Positions 25,901 to 37,900 of a stretch of 64,000 nucleotides of DNA are shown piece by piece; the stretch's first letter is position 1, and each line of letters opens with the position of its first letter. A model generated the notes under the pieces. That model did not search any database. It was not told the origin of the DNA and saw nothing but the letters and a program-made list of their open reading frames with translations. The position numbers and the translations under genes were made by a program. Source of the stretch: Zoroaster sp. YZ-2022 (Eukaryota > Echinodermata > Asteroidea > Forcipulatida > Zoroasteridae). Where the stretch lies: contig CM055823.1 in assembly GCA_029582265.1 (NCBI GenBank), forward strand, positions 5,270,001-5,334,000, written 5' to 3'.

Positions 25901-28900
25901 TCAAAATCTAACATATACAGTACATGTAACTATAGTCCATCAACCAACATGACCAAGCAGTTAAAAACTATTGAAATCCTGAATCCATCAAAATCCGCCA
26001 CATGCTCAATGTGGAGGTATCCTGAATCCGCCAAAATCTTCCAATACAGGGGGATGATTTTGATGGATTCAGGGTGGTTAGGGCTAATGTAATCCAGCGA
26101 CCACTGTTTTTCACCATTACTACGGTGGTTCCACACACATTCTTAAATACGCAGTACGCTAGTGTTTCATCAAATAGAGTGCACAGATTGGTTGAAGAAG
26201 CACTGCACTGCATTGAAAACGAGTACTTGATGCAGAATGTAGGTACATTGTGTACACGGAATGTAGATTTCTTTCTATGTGGCTTTAATATTTGATTGAC
26301 GTCAATTTCAATCAATAAAATATTAAAATCAATGATTTTTTGTGAGTAGGTTGTTTCATTTCTGTCATTTGTTTTCCTTTCGAATGCTTGTTTTCCTAAG
26401 AATTCAATTGTGTTAATTATGCAAATTATTGATTATTAAAAATGGCATATCTCCATAATGCAATACATCACACACTTCTAACATATACCATATTAAAGCT
26501 GATGATCAGGGTTGTAGCTACCACGGTCGGCGCCGGTCGGTCATGACCGGCCCTAGCTTTAGCCGACCGGGATCGAATGAAAATTAACAAACTCCGACCG
26601 GCATAAATTTATGTAAAATTATTAAAAATTTCATTGAAATAAGTGAGAAATAAAGAAAAAACTCATTGTAAACTCCTATTCAACGTGTGTATTTTATTTT
26701 TGTTAAAACAATCAGCGCCAATATGTACCTGAGTTTAGCGCCCGTCACCCCTTTCATGCACTAATGATCCCACCACAACACCCTATACTCTTTCTCAGGG
26801 AAAGAATGGTGCATGTGTGCGTGTTACACGTGGCCTTTGCACCACCGCCAGAAGTGGGTACGAGACTTACTCGATCCATGGTCAACATTATAATAATTTA
26901 TGCACGTGACGTAGTGGGATAGCCCAGTGAATCCCAATCGTGATTGGTTAGTTGCATTGCATGTTGTGCTGAGATCTGCCAGGGCTGCGTTCCGCTTGTG
27001 CAAACGTTGCCAACGTTTGCAAACAATTTCGAGTGGAACGAGTTGTGCGCCGCCAACGTTCACCCTCGACAAAATTAGCCGGCATTCAATTTGCCCTAGC
27101 TACAACCCTGCATGATGTACTCTTTCCAGCCACATAGAAATCTCAATTTTTCAAATTTGCGACTTGTGACTCATTTTCACAGAGTGGGTCACAAACGCAT
27201 TCAGTTCTATTTATATAGGCTATGCCGGGTACCCTAACCCTAACCCTAACCCTAACCCTAACCCTAACCCGGACACCCGGCACTAGCAGTACAACAAATG
27301 CTTTGCATTTGCTACTGTACCAATCCCATCATAATCCAACAAAAAGGGGTACCTTATTACTGCATGTTGATGGATTTTGGAGGATTTGGGATGGTTTCTA
27401 GCCAAAAGGAGTTAGGGTTAATTTTGGTACATACACGTATTGACCGTAAAACCATGATTTCACAATAATTTTGTATCATTCATGTAATTGGTTTTCCCTT
27501 CCTCAAGTACACGTACATGTACATTAGATGTTCCGATGAAAAAGAAAAAAGTACGGAAATTGTTGTAGCAAAAAGAAAAACACAGACGACAAGAGTTAAA
27601 GCTTTCCAATTTCACAGGCGCTTTAACTAAAGGAAACACCAGACAAAAACAGCCGATGCAATTGTTGTTCCTATGTACACGTACGTCCACATAATTATCT
27701 AGTTAGGAAGCAGCAAGGGCTCGTCCGCATGAATTTGAAACCCTGCTGTTTCTTAGTGATGCGGCGGACTTTCTCCGCATGATATTGCCAGAGAAACTGG
27801 TACACGAGTTAAAGGGAAGGCCATTTAAAAAAAAAAAATGATCGATCAACTCCTGGTAAAATGTTTGTAAATTGCACATACCGTGTGAAATTCTCAATTG
27901 AGTAGTAATTAGTTCTGAAAAGAACTGGAGGTTACAACTTGGATTGCAACCAGGCATGATGTTCTTCCTACTGTTGTAGGAAATCCTTCCATGAAACTGG
28001 GTTCCGACTAACTTCACACCCTGGAAATTTTCCTTGTGTATCATTTTATTGCAAATACTGAGATAAAAAACAGTTTCCTTGATTATACATGACTACAGCA
28101 TAACTGCCAACTATTACAAATTTTTCGCAATTATTACAATGTTTTTCAAGAATTACGAAAGTACAAATTGATTTACGTACGTACATGCAGTAGGTTTTTG
28201 TTTGATTTATTTGCAGTTGGTCATCTTGACCATTTTAGTTTCAATACAAGTTGGTATGTCTTGGTCGGTTTCATTACGAATTGGAATTTTAAAATCTTGG
28301 CAGCTATGCTATAGAAGTAAACCGCTATAGGCTAGTACATGTATGCTTATGATAAGGGCAAACATTTTTCCTACTTTTTTCATTTTCTCACAATATCATC
28401 CCTGGTCTTGTAACCTCTAGTTCTTTTCAGAACTAATTACTACTCGGTTTAGAATTCCACATGGTGTCAGCGCTGACTGTTTGTCCTTTTCACCATGAAA
28501 AACATTGGACGTATTTCAATTATAATTTCAAGTGTACTTTAAATCCTTTCACAAGTCACAGTGCAGAGCTACAGCTTTGAACGAAAAGAAAACACAAAAA
28601 CAAAAAAATAAAAAATAAAAAAATATAAAATTTCAAGAGGTGTTGATGCTGTGGTACATTTACCTACATGCATGTACGTAACAAGGACACCATGCCACCA
28701 TGGAGGTAATTTTTTTTTACCTCCATGATGCCACAAAGCTTGCCCCAACCTGGTGGAATGACCCATACATACACGTGTATGGTACATGTATACATTTATG
28801 TATGCACTTGTAGTTTGTATGCATGTCTAATTGAAAGTGACGTTATGTACAGCATGCATATGAACTCCCCAACTGATGTGCATAAATCAGTTCCCATTCC

Positions 28901-31900
28901 AGACATTATGACTCCTGACTTGAATAAAAGTCACATTTCAAATTATCCAGTACATGTAGAAAATTTAATTGAGAAAATCAACTATAAAGCGATGTCGATT
29001 TTTTTTTTCATCCGCGATATATCGGCAAACATATATCATGATTTCCGATAGTATCGCGATTATGTTTTTACATTCACGCATGATTGCTTTAGAGCCGATA
29101 ACCACAGGTATGTACCCCTCTACAAGCATCACAATAAATCACAAATTCATTTGTGTTGTGTGTATGTACTTCTGAAGTAGAAGGTTTTGTTTCTCACTTC
29201 CGAAAGCTGAAAATGAAAAGACTGTCCAAATTTTGTTTCCATGGAATTTCCGACTTGACTCACAATGGAGCAGTAAACAGTGTCCACTGATACAAGCACT
29301 GACTTTGCAATCACTACAACAAACATGGATGTACATGTACCATGGAAAGGCAAGTAACCTCAATCCTTCAAAATCCTTCACTTTAATAGCAAAGAGGATT
29401 TTGGAAGGTTAGGGTTAAACCCTAACTCCCTAAGCATTGTTACTGAACAATAAAAATCCTTCAAAATCCTCCAACTGCTTTTGTTGTCTAGGGAGTTAGG
29501 GTTTTGAGTTTTGTGAATCGTTGAGTGGAATTTACAGATCTGATGAATAGGGGGTATGCTGTCCACTCTCTTGTAGCTGTTACTGTAAATGCTCTGAAAA
29601 AAACTGATAAATGAAATTAACCCTAACCACTTCAAATCCTCCAAAATCCTCCAAGGGGCACTTTTTTGGAAAAAATATGGGACAAAATTACTACCTGGCA
29701 AGAAGTACATGCCATTTGCTTAGGAAAGATCAACGAAAATGCATGGTGCATTTTGAAGATAAGGGCATGTTTCCAAAAGTGCACTGGAGGATTTTGGAGG
29801 ATTCAGGAAGGTTCCTAGCCAGAATAACTACATGTAGGGGGTTAGGGTTAAGGAAGGTTCCTAGCCAGAATACCTATAGGGGGTTAGGGTTAAAGAAGGT
29901 TCCTAGCCAGAATACCTATAGGGGGTTAGGGTTCCTAGCCAGAATACCTATAGAGGGTTAGGGTTAAAGAAGGTTACTACATGTAGCCAGAATACCTATA
30001 GGGGGGTTAGGGCTAAAGAAGGTTCCTAGCCAGAATACCTAGGGGGTTAGGGTTAAGAGTGGGCCCAATACCTCAATAAATGTAACGTTGAGTGACCATG
30101 GAATTACACTTTGAATACCTGTATGTTAGTGTGTATGTACATGTATGAATAGAACTGCTTGTGTTGTACAGTAGTTTATGTTTAATTCAGACCAGTACAA
30201 TGTACGTGTACATTGACAAGTTTGACGTCAATTGTATTGTGTTGGTTGAACACGATATGTATTGAGCATAGAAACTGACGTCACAGTCATTAAAGGGGAC
30301 ATTGTACACCCATGACCCATGTACATTAACCCATATCCGCCTAACCATGTAAACACACAAAAGACTATGTGACATGTGCCTAAGCCCTCGTAGAGACATA
30401 CATTGTTTTTGCACACAATCAGAAAGATTCCTTATTTAGAGAATATTACAATCACTGACACAGACACACTGATGGAAAGAGGAGAACATGCACTTTATTA
30501 TGATGTCAGACTTGTCTAATTTCATATCTATAATCATGAAATACAGTCATCGGAAAAACGTAGTAAATTGGAATTGGACAAAAACACGGTACGGAAAATC
30601 ACGAAGGTCGGCGTTTGTAGCGTTTTACATCGGGTTATCACGTAGATCGGCGGATATGGGTTAAGGTTTAGGACTGGTGACTAAAAAATAACAAATTTTG
30701 AATTATACAGGCCTGTGATTCCTCAGGATTTTTCCTGATTTCAGGATTTTTTTTTTTACAAATCTCCCTTTGTCTCACAATTTAAAAAGTAGCTACCAAG
30801 GAAAGAAAGAAGTAGACTGTATTGTGTCCAAACCTCTAGTTTCTTGTTTGTGGGGATGTGGAGAGTCTGTAAAGCCTCCAAAATTAAACATCCAGGAGGT
30901 TCAGGGGGCTTTGTCCTCTAGACCAAAGGGAGACCCAGGAGGTTCAGGGGGCTTTGTCCTCTAGACCAAAGGGAGACCCAGGCCTGCTACCCACAGGAGG
31001 TTCAGGGGGGCTTTGTCCTCTAGACCAAAGGGAGACCCAGGCCAGCTACCCACAGGAGGTTCAGGTGGACTTTGTCCTCTAGACCAAAGGGAGACCCAGG
31101 CCTGCTACCCACAGGAGGTTCAGGGGGCTTTGTCCTCTAGACCAAAGGGAGACCCAGGCCTGCTACCCATTCTGCAGGATTGTTTAGTTTTGTCAAATTA
31201 GAACCCTGATTATAACATAAAACCTAGTTCTTGGTGTCAAACTGCTCTCTGTTTTAACCCTTAAACCGACATGTGTCCATGTTTATTTTATCCATTTCGC
31301 CTTTGAGAAAGAACCTGCTAGGTTTGAAATGTAAGGCCAATACTATTTTGTAAAAGTAATTTAAGTAAGACTAATTGCGGTGACACCATGTGAAATGCTC
31401 AGTTGAGTAGTAATTAGTTCTGAAAAGAACTGGAGGTTACAACTCGACGTTTCGATCAGTATGCTCTGAGAAATGGACGATCAAAGCATACTGATCGAAA
31501 CGTCGAGTTGTACCTCCAGTTCTTTTCAGAACTAATTACTACTCAATTGAGCATTTCACATGGTGTCACCGCAATTAGTCTTACTTATCCTCCTCACCAT
31601 GCAAAGCTACAAGTCTTACCTAAAAGTAATTTAGTCTAAATTAGTTATTTCCACTACTCTTTCATAAATTCTACCTTTAGCATAAAAAATATGAGTGGAG
31701 TTTTCACAATTTTCTTGTAAATGACACAACATTGAAAGCTGTAACTTTTATAGGTTTGTTTAAGATGAACACAGTGACTGAAAATTACTGGCTCATTTAT
31801 GCAGCAGCAACGGTAATATGACCTTATCATGTGGGGTATTATTTTCAGTCACCGAGTTAATCTAAAACTACATGTACATGTAGTACTCTGATTCCATGCC

Positions 31901-34900
31901 CTGTTGATCTTAACAATATTGCTCCTTTAACTTCATGGTTGATGTTACATGTACTTATATGTCATACTTGGCCAAATTTATCAATGGTACTTGAAAACAC
32001 AGGCATGCATAGAAAATGAGAAACCTATTCATGTATGTAACATAATTTGTTTACCAAAAAAAAAAAATTCAAACTGTAATTTATGTTACGTATAATTATT
32101 GAGATAATTGCACATATAAACATACACAGTGCTTCCTGCCATGAATTCTCCCATGTGGTACAGTACTTATAAGGCCTGTTTGTGTACAATATTGATATAT
32201 ATGTGATGTATATTTTGTGATTTTTGTCATGGTGATTGGATATCAACACCAATATTTTTGATCCGTTTCCTGAATATTGATTGATAAACTAACCTTGAGC
32301 CAGATTGCTCTGTAACAGCTGTTATTTGTCGAACTTATCGAGATTTAATATTCTAAATTAGTTCTAATTGTGTTATTATTGTCCTAATCTTAAAAAGGTA
32401 AACAACATTGGTACATGTACAGTACATGTATGCTTAAGTACTCTCTTTGAATCAAGATATACATTAAAGGGAAGGTACAACATTGGTAATGTTGGCAAAA
32501 CTGCTTCTATGAGTGTGCTTACTCTCTTTGAATCGAGATACATTGAAGGGAAGGTACAACATTGGTAATGTTGGCAAAACTGCTTCTATGAGTATGCTTA
32601 CTCTCTTTGAATCAAGGTATGCATTAAAGGGAAGGTACAACGTTGGTAATGTTGACAAAACTGCTTCTATGAGTATGAGTGTGCTTACTCTCTTTGAATC
32701 AAGATATACATTGAAGGGAAGGTACAACATTGGTAATGTTGGCAAAACTGCTTCTATGAGTGTGCTTACTCTCTTTGAATCAAGATATACATTAAAGGGA
32801 AGGTACAACATTGGTAATGTTGGCAAACCTGCTTCTATGAGTATGCTTACTCTCTTTGAATCAAGATATACATTGAAGGGAAGGTACAACATTGGTAATG
32901 TTGGCCAAACTGCTTCTATGAGTATGCTTACTCTCTTTGAATCAAGATATACATTGAAGGGAAGGTACAGCATTGGTAATGATGGCCAAACTGCTTCTAT
33001 GAGTATGCTTACTCTCTTTGAATCAAGATGTACATTGAAGGGAAGGTACAGCATTGGTAATGATGGCCAAACTGCTTCTATGAGTATGCTTACTCTCTTT
33101 GAATCAATTATACATTAAAGGGAAGGTACAACATTGGTAATGTTGGCCAAACTGCTTCTATGAGTATGCTTACTCTCTTTGAATCAAGATATACATTGAA
33201 GGGAAGGTACAACATTGGTAATGTTGGCCAAACTGCTTCTATGAGTATTCTTACTCTCTTTGAATCAAGATATACACTGTACGTTAAAGGGAAGGTAAAG
33301 CATTGGTAATGTTGGTCATCAGCTTAATACATTTCTGTTGTGGTTTATTAAAATTTATTTATTGTAATGTAAATTTTAAAATGTTTTTTAAAAGCCTGTA
33401 TTTCACATTTTGACCTATGGGCCACGGTGTGTGTTTCTAATAAACCCTTTATAATAATAATAATAAAAACAAAAAACAAATTTAACCAAATTTTTTTTTT
33501 TCTTTGAATATTCGAACCGAAAAAAATAACCAGATATACGAACCATCGAATATTCGGTTATTTGGCATAGTCCAATTCATGTACAGTACATGTACATAGT
33601 CTACATGTAAGCCTATAGTTTTTACATGACTGGCACACTTCATGTGTGTACATAGACAGACATGTAATGATATTCATATCTGTTGGTGTCTGTGATCTTT
33701 ACATGTGTTCATTAGATCTCTGTTGTAGTATTATGTTCTACATAAATAGAAGTGCCCTTTATCAAGAGAACATCTAGCCTTTCTCCAACAAGAATGGAAT
33801 TCAAGGCCTGTTCATCTGGAAATACGTACACTACAATGTGGGCTTTTGTTCTGTGTTCTAAATTTAAGATACATTTCTTTGCATTTCTTTGCAATTTCAA
33901 CAGGGCATGGAATCAGTGTTTTAGCTTTTAAAGATGAACACAGTAACTGAAAATGTACACATGTATACCATGGAAAGGCAAGTATGCCTAATAACCTCAA
34001 TCCTCCAAAATCCAAAATACATGTAGCATGTTACCTCAATCCTTCAAAATACTCTTTAGCAAAGAGGGTTTTGGAGGATTTGGGAAGGTTAGGGTTAAGA
34101 AATTTATAAAAATCTTTTTCTGTATCAGCAAATGTTTTTTTAATTTTTTTAATCCTGGTCATAACTGGAGTACACAAAGGTGAAAGTCCAACCTGCACTG
34201 GGGTAACAACATGTCCGAGACTGAGTAAAATTATTTAGGCATGATGAATACAGATTAGCTAGACAGACTGTTGTACTCGTGTGTCTAGAGTACTTGCTCT
34301 ACAGTACTTGGAAATTAATCTTACCAGCCCAACACAAAATATGACAGAAATGGTAAGAATTAGCCTTGGGGTGTTTGACTTTAAAGTTGGTGTAGACTAC
34401 TGTAATAATTACTGGGTTGAATTTAAAATATGTTTCTATTATTAAAGGGACAGTATTGTCACGATCAGCAGGGCATGGAATCGGAGTGTTAGTTTTAGAT
34501 TAACCCTCCAACTATTGCTGCACTTTAGTGGCAAGTTGCTATAAAGGTCAAAATCAGTCAGCTCCCTGTTTTAACTGTTGACCCAAATGAGCATTTTTGA
34601 CTGTTTTTTTTTACTGTCATTTTGACAACCCTGAACAATACCAGACAATGCTTTTACCAGTCAAAAACGGTTGACTCATTTTGACCTGTAAATGTGCTTA
34701 AGCTACATGTAAGGTTTGACAGTGTTCGATTTTGTGCACTAGATATACCTTATCAAGTATATCAACATTTTGACTGATTTTGACCCTTGTAGTAGCAGGA
34801 GGGTTAACCCAGTGACTGAAAATAATAACCCACATGATAAGGTCATATTACCGTTGCTGCTGCATAAATGAACAAGTAATTGTCAGTCACTGTGTTAATC

Positions 34901-37900
34901 TTAAACTATGACACGATTCCATGCCCTGTTGAAAGTCTGCTCTGATCGTGTCCCTTTAAAATGAAAGTACATGTAAACATCTGGACCTAACGTCATGGCT
35001 CTGCCTACATGTACATTGTGTGCCTGGAAGAAGGTCGTAAGGCTCTACGACCTTCTTCGGGCAACTTTTTGTCCCAGCAGAAGGTCGTAAGCAATAAAAT
35101 GGCTCCTTTGAAAATAAGTAGGGCATAACTGATATTTGTTGCTAGAATTACTCCCAAGACATGTTTTCCATTCCCATGCGGAATTTAGCTACATGTACAA
35201 TGACTTATAAATAGCAGAAAAACGACTAAACTTTCACACTCGGTTTTCTTGAAACACAATTTTGCACATTAATTGCTTACGACCTTTTGCTGGTCACATT
35301 TTTCGTCATGTCCTTCTTTCATAATTGGTGCTTACTACACAATAGCAGAAACTACATGCTTAGAGTAAGCATATTTCTCTAGTAAGCAAGGAATTTCTAC
35401 TGGTGTATGTGTGCTCGTGAACTGTTTTCAATGGACAAGCTGATCTCTATACAGTGTGTGCAGATCATTTACGTAAATACAGATGTAGGCCTACAAATTT
35501 AAATAAACATATTGGTTATTTTAGTCTTTTGTTAGGGTCTAGATAATGTTGTTTTTGAACATGTGTTCCTTTTATTTATGATTTGTTAGCAAGTGGAGTG
35601 TGGCTACTCCCACGCAAAATATCACAGTTGTTGAAATGAGTCAGTGATAGGGTTTTAATGCATGTTTACACATGTACACGAAAATAAATTCGCTAAACGT
35701 TTTCAAATTCACCAAATGTGTAAACGAATCCTACATTTAAAACACGGAAGCTTCCATTTCCAGGATATTTATGTAAGTGCGACCAGTGGGTCCACTATTA
35801 TTATATATAGGATATAATATACCCCAATCAGGAAACCCTTGATGACAACAACACCTTAATAATAATAATAATAATAATAAAGATTTTTAGCGCGCACATA
35901 TCCACCCTGCTGGGCGCTCAAGGCGCGGAAACAAAGAAAAAACATGAATACAAACAATGTACAATGATAGCATAGGGGGAAAAATGTACCGAGATACATG
36001 TACCTACAATGCAATTACAAATATACATCATCTTTGAAGAATTGTGACATAAGATGAGTTTTAAGCATCGACTTAAATCTGGTTATACTATGACAAGATT
36101 TGAGTTTAATTGGAAGATGATTCCAGAGTCTCGGAGCCGCGACAGAAAACGACCTATCACCCCAGTTCGGTTTTGAAGTTGGTTCCTTTAGGAGTGACAT
36201 GTTGCTGGAGCGCAAATTACGTGGTGGAGTGTAGACTTTAAGCAGTTCAGAAATATAAATTAGAGCAATGTTATTAAAAGATTTGTGAACAATTAGCATA
36301 AGTTTAAAAACAATTCTCTGTGAAACAGGAAGCCAATGCAGTTCTTTCAAGATTGGCATGATATGGCATGACTTTCTGGACAAAGTCACAACACGAGCTG
36401 CTGTGTTTTGTATGTGCTGAAGACGAGATATTTGATTCTGCGGGAGACCGTAAAGGAGAGCATTCCCGTTATCGAGCCGTGATGTGACAAACGCATGTAT
36501 AATTTGTTCAGCAGCACTTTTATTCTTGTATCATACTATTCCGATTGGGATCCTATTCTCCCAATGAGGATACAATATACCCCAATCGGGAAACCCTAGG
36601 TTGACAATGACACATTGTGCACATGTACATGTACATGTACATGTAGAGCTCACAGGGTTGATGTTAATGATAATATCCCAATTGGGAGATATTATCTTAA
36701 TTGAAACCCTATTCTCTCAATGAGGATACAATATACCCCAATCGGGAAATCACTGCTATTATGCTCACAGGGATGATTGGAAGTTTTACATGGTGGATTG
36801 GATATGAAAGATTTAGAAATGTTACTTCCTACATTTTGGTTCTGAAACAGTGTACAGCATACTCTCCTTCTGTTCGAAAAGTCAGGAACCTTCACCCTAC
36901 CGCTTCTTTTCAGAACCAAACTTCTTCAGAGATAGTTTATTATGTGGTGTTAACCCATAAACCTGATCTTTCCTATACTATCCCAATCGGGAGATATTTT
37001 ATCCCGATTGATTCTGTGTTCTCCCAATGAGGTTACCAGTATGCCCCAATCGGGAAGCCATTGGGTGATGAGGAAACCTATCATTTTATCCCGATTGGAG
37101 ATACTTTTATCTCGATTGAAACCCTCTTCTCCCAATGAGGATACCAATATATGCCCCAATCGGGAAACCCTTAGATGCCAACGACATCTTCTATTGTACT
37201 ATCCCGATTGGGAGACATTTTTATCCCGATTGAAACCTTTTCCTCCCAATGAGGATACCAATATATGCCCCAATCGGGAAACCCTTAGATGTCAACGACA
37301 TCTTCTATTGTACTATCCCGATTGGGAGATACTTTTATCCCGATTAAAACCCTCTTCTCCCAATGAGGATACCAATATATGCCCCAATTGGGAAACCCTT
37401 AGATGCCAACGACATCTTCTATTGTACTATCCCGATTGGGAGATACTTTTTATCCTGATTGAAACCCTATTCTCCCAATGAGGATATCACTTGGGCCCCA
37501 ATCATGCCAATTGGGAAACAATGGCAACATATGCCTTAAATCTCTCATTACATACATGTACATGTAAATAAAATTATAAGAAATGTGTCAAAAATATCTT
37601 GAATTTTTGTTTGGCTCACAGGAAAGCTGGAAGGAAAGAGAAAAAGCCACAGACACCGACAGCACCCGAAGAACCCAAATTGTTTCTAGAGCCACAATAC
37701 CTCGGAGCGCAAATTATTGACTTTGATATGCGAGACGTTGTACGGTTACCGAAGGGATTGGATCAGAATGAGTGGTTAGGCTCAAATGGTGAGTGTAGAC
37801 ATAAAACACAATAAAGGGGGCCACTTTGCATCCGTCACGTTAGCAGTTTTTTCCAATGGTTGTTATTTATTTTTAAGTTCCTGAAACCGACCAAAAAGTG

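Noticed and set aside
37008..37481. 157-codon open frame with ETLRCQRHLLLYYPDWE repeats
   Set aside because: Translation of the 114-bp tandem array, whose period is divisible by 3.
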